Assembly (NCBI GenBank): GCA_022759285.1 | Contig: JAEMPM010000148.1 | Span: 1-29,719 of the forward strand | Source: Thermocrinis sp. | Lineage (GTDB): Bacteria > Aquificota > Aquificia > Aquificales > Aquificaceae | DNA length: 29,719 nucleotides | Reading direction: 5' to 3' | Part shown: positions 22,247 to 29,719 of the stretch, piece by piece | Layout of the letters: every line of letters starts with the position of its first letter | How positions within the stretch are numbered: the stretch's first letter is position 1 | Notes under the pieces: generated by a model | Told to the model about the DNA's origin: nothing | What the model saw: only the letters and a program-made list of their open reading frames with translations | The model's database searches: none | Translations under genes and position numbers: made by a program

Positions 22247-23614
22247 ATGATGAGAAGTTTTTTTAACGCAGTAACTGGGCTAAATGCTTACAGAACATGG
22301 ATGGATATAATCTCAGACAATTTGGCAAATGTGAATACTATTGGTTTCAAGGGTAGTAGGCCTATATTTCAGGACGTAATATCCTCCGTTAACATAGGAC
22401 TAAACACTGTAACCAACACCATGAAATCTACCACCTACGGCACTGGTGTTTTAGTGGATAGCACCCAAAAGCTTTGGACCATAGGCAACTTTAAACAAAC
22501 AGGCGTAAACACAGACCTTGCAATACAAGGAAGGGGGCTTTTTATAGTAAAAGATCCCGTCAGCGGGACATCCTATTACACTAGGGATGGGCAGTTTAGG
22601 CTAAGCAGGGATGGGTATATGGTAAATTCGGAAGGATTGAGGCTTCAGGGCTTTAAAGTTGATGAAAAAGGAGAAACGGTTGGCACTAATTTGGAGGATA
22701 TACATGTTGAGCAACAGCTTCCGCCAGAAGCCACAAGCACCATAAACTTTTTACAACCTTCCAACCTGAATGCGGATGCAGGTATACCAACAATAGCTTT
22801 TGACCCTACAAATCCTGCTTCCTATAACTATAAATACACCATAACCATATACGATAGCGTAGGAACTCCTTATCAGGCAGATCTCTTCTTTAGAAGAGTC
22901 GCAACAAACAAGTGGGAAATACATCTTAGGTCTGATATAGACTCAACTACACCTGGATACGAGTTGTCTGGGGATTGGACAGTGAGCTTTGACTCGTCAG
23001 GAAAGTTAATATATGACAACAATACAGTTCTCAGGGAACCTTCTCCAGATGGTAAGAGTTATTTATATTACCTAAATCCAGCCGCATTAACTGTTCCCTC
23101 CACCACCCCTAGCGGTGGGACATTTCCCACCAACACCAATTGGCGTATATATGTGGGTGATACGCCTCAAACTGGAGCTCCAAACGCTGGAGAATCCATA
23201 TCAAACTCTTACATTACCCAATATTCTGCAGACTTTACAATAACCGCGGACCAAAATGGATACGCTAAGGGCGACCTGGCGGATGTTTATGTGCTATCCG
23301 AGGATGGTGCAGTCGTTGGTGTGTATTCCAATGGAAAATCCTTACCTTTGTACAGGGTAGCTCTAGCAGTCTTTTCCGACCCCGAGGAGTTGATAAAAAA
23401 GGGTGCGAATTTGTATACCTCCATTTCAACACCAACCATAATGACTCCAGGTAGTGCAGAAAAGGTGCGCTCTGGCATGTTGGAGATGTCAAACGTGGAT
23501 ATTGCCTCCGAATTTATAGACCTAATCTCCGCCCAAAGGGCTTATCAGGCTAACGCAAGGGTTATAACTGCTAGCAATACAATTCTAGAGGATACTATAA
23601 ACTTGGTGAGGTAG
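22247..23614 (+). CDS. flgE: Flagellar hook protein FlgE
   Basis: FlgE forms the hook joining the motor to the filament. The 455 residues begin with the axial-protein motif MRSFFNAVTGLNAYRTWMD, then SDNLANVNTIGFKGSR, and end with SNVDIASEFIDLISAQRAYQ and ARVITASNTILEDTINLVR, the conserved terminal helices. The middle contains typical hook-domain beta regions such as YYTRDGQFRLSRDGYMVNSEG and YSNGKSLPLYRVALAVF. Two ATGs stand in tandem at 22247 and 22250; an AGGGGGTG site lies upstream. It follows flgD by two bases and ends one base from the convergent bioF stop; no terminator is visible. Confidence 0.95.
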   Translation: MMRSFFNAVTGLNAYRTWMDIISDNLANVNTIGFKGSRPIFQDVISSVNIGLNTVTNTMKSTTYGTGVLVDSTQKLWTIGNFKQTGVNTDLAIQGRGLFIVKDPVSGTSYYTRDGQFRLSRDGYMVNSEGLRLQGFKVDEKGETVGTNLEDIHVEQQLPPEATSTINFLQPSNLNADAGIPTIAFDPTNPASYNYKYTITIYDSVGTPYQADLFFRRVATNKWEIHLRSDIDSTTPGYELSGDWTVSFDSSGKLIYDNNTVLREPSPDGKSYLYYLNPAALTVPSTTPSGGTFPTNTNWRIYVGDTPQTGAPNAGESISNSYITQYSADFTITADQNGYAKGDLADVYVLSEDGAVVGVYSNGKSLPLYRVALAVFSDPEELIKKGANLYTSISTPTIMTPGSAEKVRSGMLEMSNVDIASEFIDLISAQRAYQANARVITASNTILEDTINLVR

Positions 23615-23615
23615 A

Positions 23616-24779
23616 TTAGAAGTTGGGTTTCGGAGAGAGGGGGTCAGTGAAGGGAGGGTGGGGGAGGGATTTTAGCAACGTGTAGAAATATTCTAAGTCC
23701 TCCTTTTTGTATTTCAAGCTTGCGGTAAGCCTTAGCCTCGCCTCGCCCATTGGCACTGTGGGATATCTTATAGCCTGCAAAAAGACGCCCCTATCAAATA
23801 GATACTTGGACAACTGAAGAGCCCTCTGTTCCGAGTAGAGCATTATGGGTAAAATGGGAGTACCGTAGAATTTTACAAAAAAACTCATTTCTGAAAGTCT
23901 TCTGTGTATCTCTTCTGCCAAACTCTTCAAAGTGGGCACCATCCACTCTTCCCTCTCCAAAATCTCCAAAGCCTTTTTTGCGGACGCACACAGGGAGGGG
24001 GGTAAAGAAGTGGAAAAGATGAGGCTCCTTGCCCTGTTTATGAGGTAATCCACGAGCCTTTGGGAACCGCACACAAAGGCACCATAAGAGCCTAAAGCCT
24101 TTGAAAGTGTCCCCATCAATATAATGTTTTCCTGCCAAGGAATACCAAAGGCATAAAGTATTCCTTTACCCTTTTCCCCCAAAGTGCCTGTTGCATGAGC
24201 TTCGTCAAGCATTAGCATACAATCGTACTCCAGGGAAAGTTTTAGCAGGGTGGGAAGGTGGGCTATGTCTCCATCCATGCTAAAAACACTGTCGGAAACC
24301 AACAGACACCTTTTGTGAGCTTTTCTGTTTTCCTTTAGAATCTCCTCTGCCTTCTCGTAATCAAGGTGTGGGAAAACGAATACCTTTGCCCTTGAGAGTC
24401 TGCAACCGTCTATGATGGAAGCATGGTTGAGCTGGTCACTGAGGATCATGTCTCTTTCAGAAACCAAGGCGGGTATTGTCCCGAGGTTTGCCAAATATCC
24501 AGAGCCAAAGAGAACGCAGGCGGGAACTCCTTTAAAATCCGCCAGCTTTTCCTCCAAAGACTTGTGATGAATCGTGTAGCCAGAAACTAAGGCGGATGCA
24601 CCGCTACCAACTCCGTAATCCTTTATTACCCTAATGGCTTCTTCCTTTACTTCGGGATGTTCTCTTAAACCCAAGTAATCGTTGGAACAGAGGTCTATTA
24701 AACCTTCCCGTAAGGTTCGCCTTCTGAGGAGTTTTTGCTGTTGTATTTTCTGTAGCTCCTCTTCAATCCAATCCATCAT
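23616..24779 (-). CDS. bioF: 8-amino-7-oxononanoate synthase (biotin synthesis)
   Basis: This PLP enzyme condenses pimeloyl-thioester with alanine to form KAPA, the first ring-forming step to biotin. The 387 residues show LIDLCSNDYLGLREHPEV, GSGASALVSGYTIHHKSLE, LSDQLNHASIIDG, LMLDEAHATGTLG and the PLP lysine in TLSKALGSYGAFVCG. The related glycine C-acetyltransferase Kbl is an alternative; the DYLGL, LNHASI and overall length favour BioF. It starts with ATGATG (24779) overlapping the transglycosylase stop by four bases. The other biotin genes are not in the window. Confidence 0.88.
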   Translation of the reverse strand: MMDWIEEELQKIQQQKLLRRRTLREGLIDLCSNDYLGLREHPEVKEEAIRVIKDYGVGSGASALVSGYTIHHKSLEEKLADFKGVPACVLFGSGYLANLGTIPALVSERDMILSDQLNHASIIDGCRLSRAKVFVFPHLDYEKAEEILKENRKAHKRCLLVSDSVFSMDGDIAHLPTLLKLSLEYDCMLMLDEAHATGTLGEKGKGILYAFGIPWQENIILMGTLSKALGSYGAFVCGSQRLVDYLINRARSLIFSTSLPPSLCASAKKALEILEREEWMVPTLKSLAEEIHRRLSEMSFFVKFYGTPILPIMLYSEQRALQLSKYLFDRGVFLQAIRYPTVPMGEARLRLTASLKYKKEDLEYFYTLLKSLPHPPFTDPLSPKPNF

Positions 24780-25708
24780 CTAATTATCACTTTTGCACCA
24801 TTTTCCAGTAAAATCGTTTTTTCTTCTTTTAGGGCGGTTTGCATTTTGGGTAAATATATGTAAGTTCCTGCTGGGATTCTATCTCCTCTTATGTGAGGGT
24901 TAAAGTCCCTAAAGACACTCTCTTTTAGGTTCTTGTCCGTTAAAACCTTCTCTACTTTTGTTTCCTCCTGAACTTTGTTTACCACCAAGCCGATCTTTTC
25001 CATGTTGATGTTCAAGCCATACTTTTCTGGGTATCTTGTAAGAAGCAAAACAGCAAAAAAGGCAGGTACATAATTTTTTGTTTCGAGAGGGAGAAAGTTC
25101 TGCGTTTCCCAAAAGTTGATCCCGCCTGTCCTCCTTGCTATGCAACTTTCACCACAATTGTAAGCTGCCAAAGCAAGCTCCCAGTTTTTAAATGTCTGAT
25201 AAAGGTCCTTCAGATACGTGGCTGCGGCCTCGGTGGATTTTATCACATCAAACCTCTCGTCTATTTCCCCATCTACCCTAAGTCCATATCTTCTTGCGGT
25301 AGAGGGTATAAACTGCCACAGTCCAGCAGCGCCAGCACGGGAAACTGCAAAGGGATTGAAAGCGCTTTCTATTGCGGGCAATAGGGCAAGTTCCTCCGGC
25401 AGACCGTACTTTTGCAGTATAGGAACTATTAATGGCATGTAATAGCGAGCCCTTCTTAGGGTATTTTCAAAGAACTGCCTGTTTGCTAGGAAATAATTGA
25501 CAAACCTTCTAACTTCTTGTCTATCTGGGATATCTATGTTAAAGACCTTAGCCTCTTGTGCTAGGAACCTCTCCTCCTCCTCCGAAAAACCAAAGTTTCC
25601 TTTCTTGACCACATCTATGTTACTGTTTTTGTGAGGGAATATGCTCTGCCTTATGGTGGGCGTGCAGGAGAACAAAAGAGCAAAGACAAGAAGCATCACT
25701 ATTTTCAT
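24776..25708 (-). CDS. Lytic transglycosylase, MltD-like lipoprotein
   Basis: This enzyme cleaves the glycan strands of peptidoglycan. The 310 residues start with a short hydrophobic signal and a lipobox-like LLFSC with Cys15, so the protein is probably a lipoprotein. The SLT domain has the catalytic Glu114 in ALLPAIESAFNPFAVS, then AGLWQFIPSTARRYGL, DERFDVIKSTEAAATYL and ALAAYNCGE. The C-terminal RIPAGTYIYLPK resembles the SLT-to-LysM linker of MltD, but no full LysM repeat is visible. GGGGAGGAAAAG precedes the ATG. It is the first gene before bioF. TTGGAC and TATTAT at 18-base spacing upstream are a possible promoter. A role in flagellar or general wall growth is open. Confidence 0.9.
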   Translation of the reverse strand: MKIVMLLVFALLFSCTPTIRQSIFPHKNSNIDVVKKGNFGFSEEEERFLAQEAKVFNIDIPDRQEVRRFVNYFLANRQFFENTLRRARYYMPLIVPILQKYGLPEELALLPAIESAFNPFAVSRAGAAGLWQFIPSTARRYGLRVDGEIDERFDVIKSTEAAATYLKDLYQTFKNWELALAAYNCGESCIARRTGGINFWETQNFLPLETKNYVPAFFAVLLLTRYPEKYGLNINMEKIGLVVNKVQEETKVEKVLTDKNLKESVFRDFNPHIRGDRIPAGTYIYLPKMQTALKEEKTILLENGAKVIIR

Positions 25709-25730
25709 CTTTTCCTCCCCGTGGGATTAA

Positions 25731-25736
25731 TATAAT
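25731..25736 (+). promoter_or_regulatory. -10-like TATAAT just before the DnaC-like gene
   Basis: TATAAT ends three bases before the ATG at 25740. If used as a -10 box at usual spacing, the start point would fall a few bases inside the gene, so an overlapping upstream hexamer may be the real box. It lies in the 31-base gap to the divergent transglycosylase gene. Confidence 0.35.
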
Positions 25737-25739
25737 ACC

Positions 25740-26396
25740 ATGGCAGATAAAAACTGTCCAATCTGTAAGGGAACAGGCTTTGTTGATAAGGGCAACGTGG
25801 TTGAACTGTGCCAATGTAGGTTTAAGGAGGAGAACTTTCAAAGGCTTTTGAACATTCCTAAAAAGTTCTGGAGCGCGGAGCTTGACAACTACCAACCCAT
25901 TTCTCCAGCTCAAAGGAGAGCCCTTGAGGTTTGTAAGGAATTTGTTTTCACTTTTGACCCCGAAGAGGGTAAGGGCATTACCTTAGTGGGACCTCCCCAG
26001 ATGGGAAAGACCCATTTGGTAGTGGGTATCTTAAAGGCACTATACAGACAAAAAAGGGTAAGGGGCTTTTTCTTTGATACTAAGGAGATGCTCTTTCAAC
26101 TTAGATTTTACGCAGGCTCCGAGGAAGATAAATACAGTAGGATGCTAAAGTTTTTGATGAAGGTTCCTGTCTTGGCGCTGGATGACCTGGGCAATGAAAG
26201 ACTCTCCGATTGGAGCATAGAGGTTCTCTCCTTGCTCATTACATACCGCTATAATCATCAACTCAGTACTCTTATCACCACCAACTACCAGCTTAAGAAG
26301 TCCGAGGAAGACCTTTTAAATAGTTTGGAAGAGAGGCTTTCCCCCGGAGTGGTGGGAAAGCTCTTCCACATGAACGAAGTAGTCTATGTCTCTTAA
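25740..26396 (+). CDS. DnaC/DnaI-like helicase loader (AAA+ ATPase)
   Basis: This AAA+ protein of 218 residues probably loads the replicative helicase DnaB onto single-stranded DNA at the origin, as characterised for DnaC of Aquifex aeolicus. A short zinc-binding N-terminus (Cys6, Cys9, Cys24, Cys26) precedes Walker A GPPQMGKT at 84-91, Walker B LALDDLG at 145-151, sensor 1 TTN at 180-182 and a likely arginine finger in SLEERL (Arg199). IstB transposase helpers are related, but no istA or insertion-sequence ends are near. The ATG is needed to keep the zinc cysteines; no ribosome site is visible. Its TAA interlocks with the convergent metE stop. Confidence 0.87.
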   Translation: MADKNCPICKGTGFVDKGNVVELCQCRFKEENFQRLLNIPKKFWSAELDNYQPISPAQRRALEVCKEFVFTFDPEEGKGITLVGPPQMGKTHLVVGILKALYRQKRVRGFFFDTKEMLFQLRFYAGSEEDKYSRMLKFLMKVPVLALDDLGNERLSDWSIEVLSLLITYRYNHQLSTLITTNYQLKKSEEDLLNSLEERLSPGVVGKLFHMNEVVYVS

Positions 26397-28669
26397 ACAC
26401 TAACCAGCTCTTTTCTCAGTTCCTCCGCACATTCCACCATGTTTTTGAGGGCTGGTACCACCTCCTCCCATCTTCTTGTCTTTAGTCCGCAGTCTGGATT
26501 TACCCAAAGTAGTTCGACAGGCAATACCTTCATCGCCCTTTCCAAAATTTGCCTTATGCTGTTCTTGTCCGGTATAGCAGGAGAGTGTATATCATAAACA
26601 CCTATGCCGATCTGTCTGTCCCAACCTTTGAAGTTTTCAAAAGCGGACAAGATCTCTCCCTTGCTCCGGGATGCTTCTATGGATATAACATCAAAATCCA
26701 TCTGATATATGTACTCTATGACTTCGTTAAACTCGGAGTAACACATATGGGTATGAATTTGGGTCTGGGGTTTCGCCTTGGAGCAGAGCCTAAAGGCTTT
26801 TACCGCCCAGTTAAAGTAATGGGGCCAATCCCTTCTCTTTAAAGGTGCCCCTTCCCTAAAGGCGGGCTCGTCTATCTGTATTATCTTGATGCCAGCATTT
26901 TCTAAATCCTTTACTTCTTCCAGCAAAGCTAGAGCTATCTGGTATGCAATCTCTTCCTTGGGAATGTCCTCTCTGTAGTAGCTCCAGTTAAGTATGGTGA
27001 CAGGTCCTGTTAGCATACCCTTAACGGGCTTTTGAGTCAAAGACTGGGCGTAGGTGATTTCCTTTAGGGTCATAGGTGCTGGACGATAAACATCTCCGTA
27101 TATGATGGGTGGTCTATAGACCCTTGAACCGTAAGAGAGAACCCATCCGTGTTTGGTGGTGGCAACTCCACCAAGCTTTTCTGCAAAGAACTCTACCATG
27201 TCAGTCCTTTCAAACTCACCGTGTACCAAAACATCCAGTCCAATATCTTCCTGAATCCTTATGACCTTCTCTATCTGTTCTTTTATAAACCTTTCGTACT
27301 CTTCAGGGCTTAACTTGCCATTGCGGTATTCGGTTCTTGCCCTTCTGACTTCCTCTGTCTGTGGGAAAGAACCTATGGTGGTGGTAGGAAGCAGAGGAAG
27401 CTTTAGGATGTCCTGTTGGAGCTTTATCCTCTCTTGGTAAGGCATCTCTCTTACAAAGTCCTCTTCCCGCAGATTCTTGACCTTTTCCCTAACCTCAGGA
27501 ACCTCTCCAAACTTAATGGAAAGGAGCTTTTTAACCCTCTCCACTTCCAACCTTGCCTGTTGGTCGCCCTCAAGAGCGGACTTTATGATTTTCAACTCAA
27601 AAAGCTTTTCCTTTGCAAAGGCAAGCCTTTCTTTTAGCTCAGCATCCAACTCATTTTCCGGCTCTACGCTAACAGGTAAATGAAAGAGAGGGCAGGAATT
27701 AGTAATGATAACATCTTTAGCATATTTGCTCAGCTCCTCCACTAATCGGACCTTCTCATCCAGGCATGCCCTCCAAACCTGCCTGCCGTTTATTACACCC
27801 GCTATGAGCACTTTGTCCTCTGGAAAACCAAACCTTCTTATATTCTCAAGGTTTTCCCTGTTGGAGACAAGATCAAAGCCCAGAGCCTTCACAGGTAGTT
27901 TTATATACCTTTGGTAGTTAGAAACACTGTCATAGTAAGTTAAAAGGTATATGTCCAAGTACTTTGAAAGACGTGAATACATATCCTCTACCAGGTCCCA
28001 TTCATAGTCTTCAAGTTCTAAGCAGAGAGCTGGGTCTTCTACAAGAACCTCTTTTACACCCTCCTCCTTTAACTCTTTGAAAACCTCCTCATAAACTCCG
28101 AGAACTGCATTGAAGTACTTTTCAAAGGTAGCCCGGTCTTCTATTTTTGAAAGTTCAAGGATGGGAAATGGACCCTCTTCTTTTCTTTTGAGGGCTTTTG
28201 AAAGCTTTAAGAAGGTGAAGGGTGAAAGGATTTTTGGAATGGTATCCACTCCCATAGCTTTAAAGAACCTATACTCCTCAAGGGGGTAATTCTTCAAGAG
28301 CTTTAGCTCTGCATTTTCCAGCTCTGGCACCAAGTAGTGATAGTTTGTGTTGAAGTATTTGGTCATCTCAAGGGCATACTTGCCTCTTGCCATTTCAAAG
28401 TATGTTTTTAAACCTTCATACTGCCCAAAACGGGAGGGTATGGCAGAAAGCATTACCGCAGTGTCCAAGACAAAGTCGTAGTAAGATAGTTCATTGGAGG
28501 GGATAATATCCACATTTTGCCTGTAGTTTTCCACCATCCACCGACGGAGGTTGTTCATTCCATCCACAAACTGAGCCTCGTCTATCTTACCTTTCCAAAA
28601 GTTTTCAAGCAAAGACTTGAACTCCCTCTTTTCGCCAAGCTTTGGAAAACCATAAGCCAAAGTTTTCAT
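26393..28669 (-). CDS. metE: Cobalamin-independent methionine synthase
   Basis: MetE transfers the methyl group of 5-methyltetrahydrofolate polyglutamate to homocysteine. The 758 residues comprise two homologous barrels. Recognisable parts are MKTLAYGFPKLGEKREFK, TTIGSFPQTEEVRRAR, VHGEFERTDMVEFFAE, MLTGPVTILNWSY, IDEPAFREGAPLKRRDW, the zinc ligands in IHTHMCYSEF, and NPDCGLKTR with the last zinc cysteine. The frame remains open to 28720, but ATG 28669 gives the family start and has GGAGGTG upstream. The stop overlaps the convergent helicase-loader stop. Confidence 0.97.
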   Translation of the reverse strand: MKTLAYGFPKLGEKREFKSLLENFWKGKIDEAQFVDGMNNLRRWMVENYRQNVDIIPSNELSYYDFVLDTAVMLSAIPSRFGQYEGLKTYFEMARGKYALEMTKYFNTNYHYLVPELENAELKLLKNYPLEEYRFFKAMGVDTIPKILSPFTFLKLSKALKRKEEGPFPILELSKIEDRATFEKYFNAVLGVYEEVFKELKEEGVKEVLVEDPALCLELEDYEWDLVEDMYSRLSKYLDIYLLTYYDSVSNYQRYIKLPVKALGFDLVSNRENLENIRRFGFPEDKVLIAGVINGRQVWRACLDEKVRLVEELSKYAKDVIITNSCPLFHLPVSVEPENELDAELKERLAFAKEKLFELKIIKSALEGDQQARLEVERVKKLLSIKFGEVPEVREKVKNLREEDFVREMPYQERIKLQQDILKLPLLPTTTIGSFPQTEEVRRARTEYRNGKLSPEEYERFIKEQIEKVIRIQEDIGLDVLVHGEFERTDMVEFFAEKLGGVATTKHGWVLSYGSRVYRPPIIYGDVYRPAPMTLKEITYAQSLTQKPVKGMLTGPVTILNWSYYREDIPKEEIAYQIALALLEEVKDLENAGIKIIQIDEPAFREGAPLKRRDWPHYFNWAVKAFRLCSKAKPQTQIHTHMCYSEFNEVIEYIYQMDFDVISIEASRSKGEILSAFENFKGWDRQIGIGVYDIHSPAIPDKNSIRQILERAMKVLPVELLWVNPDCGLKTRRWEEVVPALKNMVECAEELRKELVSV

Positions 28670-28699
28670 ACCAACACCTCCGCAAAGTTTGAACTGAAA

Positions 28700-28708
28700 A
28701 TTATACCA
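28700..28708 (-). promoter_or_regulatory. Extended -10 promoter of metE
   Basis: On the minus strand TGGTATAAT (hexamer complementary to 28700-28705) is an extended -10. It overlaps the stop codon of the upstream SDR gene and gives a leader of about 25 bases holding the metE GGAGGTG site. No good -35 is seen, which is usual for extended -10 promoters. No riboswitch-size leader exists. Confidence 0.55.
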
Positions 28709-29642
28709 TTCTTTTAGCAAATTCCCTCAAACTCCACTCCAAGCTTTCTTTGTAAGGTATGGGCTCTTTATTGCATAGCTTTTTGACGCCGTCGACCTCC
28801 ACATCCTTATCAAATCCGCAGATGTTATCCCTCCACATCATAAGCATTTGGTCTGAGCTAAAAGGTGGTGGACTGAGGACCCTTTCCGCCACTTTTCCCG
28901 CAATATACATAAAAACCTTTGGCACAGGCAAAAGGAAAACCTTCCTGTTCCAGTGAGAAAAAATATCCTCTAAAAGTTCCTTAAAGCTAACCTTATCTGG
29001 ACCGCATAGCTCGTAAGTTTTGTTTACCGCTTCTTCCTTTTCCATGGCGCTAACGAGGGCACAGGCAACATCCCTGACATCCACCGGCTGAAAGAGATAC
29101 CCACCATCTCCGGGCAAGGCTACCACCCGCAGATATTTGGTAATGTTCCACATATCCGCAAAGAGCTTTTGCTCCGGACCAAGGATTATTGAAGGCCTTA
29201 GTATAGTATGCTTTAGCCCTGACCTTCTCAAAAACTCCTCCGCCATGAACTTAGTTTGGTGATATAAAGAGGGCGCATCTTTATGGGTACCAAGGGAGCT
29301 CATATGAACCACCCTTTTGGGAGATAGCTCCCTTAATAGCTCATACAAGTTCCTCGCATAAAAATAATGTACTTTTTGAAAGGTAAAGCAAGACCTTCTG
29401 TTTTCAACGAGTATGCCGATCAGATGGATAACGTAATGGGGTTGGACTTTTTCAAGGGCTTTCCTTAAAGAATCCTTGTCGGAAAAATCCACCTCAAGGG
29501 CATCAATACCCTCAGGGAAAATTTCCTTTACTTTTTTGACAGATCTAACAAGTGCATAAATCTTATAACCTTTGTTTAGAAGCTCTTTGACTACATACCT
29601 ACCTACAAAACCTGTAGCACCGGTGATGACTACTCTTTCCAT
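28701..29642 (-). CDS. NAD(P)-binding SDR-family protein, NDUFA9-like
   Basis: This is an atypical/extended short-chain dehydrogenase of 313 residues. The Rossmann motif GATGFVG is at residues 8-14, VIHLIGIL follows, and an SLYHQTK motif holds the Tyr-x3-Lys pair. LRPSIILGP, FQPVDVRDVACALVSAM and YELCGPDKVSFKELL are typical of the complex-I NDUFA9-like subfamily. In bacteria these are mostly uncharacterised; roles in quinone or respiratory complex assembly are proposed by homology only. The substrate is unknown. AAAGGAG lies upstream of ATG 29642. The gene upstream overlaps its start in another frame. Confidence 0.88.
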   Translation of the reverse strand: MERVVITGATGFVGRYVVKELLNKGYKIYALVRSVKKVKEIFPEGIDALEVDFSDKDSLRKALEKVQPHYVIHLIGILVENRRSCFTFQKVHYFYARNLYELLRELSPKRVVHMSSLGTHKDAPSLYHQTKFMAEEFLRRSGLKHTILRPSIILGPEQKLFADMWNITKYLRVVALPGDGGYLFQPVDVRDVACALVSAMEKEEAVNKTYELCGPDKVSFKELLEDIFSHWNRKVFLLPVPKVFMYIAGKVAERVLSPPPFSSDQMLMMWRDNICGFDKDVEVDGVKKLCNKEPIPYKESLEWSLREFAKRMV

Positions 29643-29719
29643 TTAGCTAGCTCCTTTATGTATCTCTCTTTGTGCTTTTGGTCCTCTTCATCAAGAATGC
29701 CAAGAATACGCCAAGTTTT
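29630..29719 (-). CDS. C-terminal end of an unidentified protein, cut by window edge
   Basis: An open minus-strand frame enters from the right edge and ends at 29630, overlapping the SDR gene start by 13 bases. It reads WRILGILDEEDQKHKERY followed by IKELAKWKE. The charged helical tail and codon choice resemble the neighbours. A second frame ends at a TAA before the SDR ribosome site and cannot be excluded. Too little is present to name a family. Confidence 0.4.
   Translation of the reverse strand, partial: KTWRILGILDEEDQKHKERYIKELAKWKE

Noticed and set aside
25740..26396. IstB of an insertion sequence
   Set aside because: No istA, terminal inverted repeats or target duplications surround it; the zinc N-terminus fits a helicase loader.
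28670..28720. 17-residue extension of metE
   Set aside because: It would remove the ribosome site and run into the promoter and SDR gene end; ATG 28669 matches the family start.

Overview
The window looks like a chromosomal segment from a hyperthermophilic bacterium of the Aquificales, close to Aquifex, Hydrogenobacter or Thermocrinis. The marker genes are a full-length bacterial reverse gyrase, a two-domain thermophile protein disulfide oxidoreductase, a branched-chain polyamine synthase (BpsA), an archaeal-type fructose-bisphosphate aldolase/phosphatase, a stand-alone MnmC2-type tRNA methyltransferase, and an AspRS with the non-discriminating signature. The genus is inference. Coding is very dense: almost every gap is under 150 bases, with many 4-base stop/start overlaps and interlocked convergent ends. 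I see no insertion sequence, prophage, CRISPR array or rRNA.

Layout. 1-4122 (minus strand): a transcript starting with tRNA-Leu(CAA), then queC, a FetB-like permease, purL, and lspA cut by the left edge. 4142-6103: yggS and a small repetitive secreted protein (plus strand), then pdxA (minus); two of these genes are linked to vitamin B6. 6143-11390 (plus): protein disulfide oxidoreductase, transaldolase, aspS, mazG, hpt and an apparent FliJ-MotE/YlxF fusion. 11406-13361 (minus): groES-groEL behind a perfect-consensus sigma-70-type promoter. 13514-17669: a CDP-alcohol phosphatidyltransferase and reverse gyrase (plus), with an unlisted 53-codon gene on the opposite strand between them. 17673-21227 (minus): bpsA, mnmC2, fbp and an unknown helical protein. 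21372-23614 (plus): an AbrB-type regulator, flgD and flgE. 23616-25708 (minus): a lytic transglycosylase and bioF. 25740-26396 (plus): a DnaC-like helicase loader. 26393 to the end (minus): metE, an NDUFA9-like SDR protein and the tail of another gene.

Together the genes cover thermal adaptation (reverse gyrase, branched polyamines, GroESL, disulfide oxidoreductase), gluconeogenesis and pentose phosphates (fbp, tal), nucleotide supply and cleaning (purL, hpt, mazG), tRNA charging and modification (aspS, queC, mnmC2, tRNA-Leu), biotin, B6 and methionine synthesis, and scattered flagellar parts.

The clearest pattern not explained by gene content is in start-site layout. About nine genes have a TATAAT-like box only 3-10 bases before the start codon and no Shine-Dalgarno sequence, which suggests leaderless transcripts. 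The other promoter-proximal genes have strong AGGAGG sites. Two of the close boxes form palindromes that could fire in both directions. No wholly new multi-gene system is evident; the best novelty candidates are the FliJ-MotE fusion, the 53-aa gene, the repetitive secreted protein, and the AbrB regulator placed directly before flgDE.
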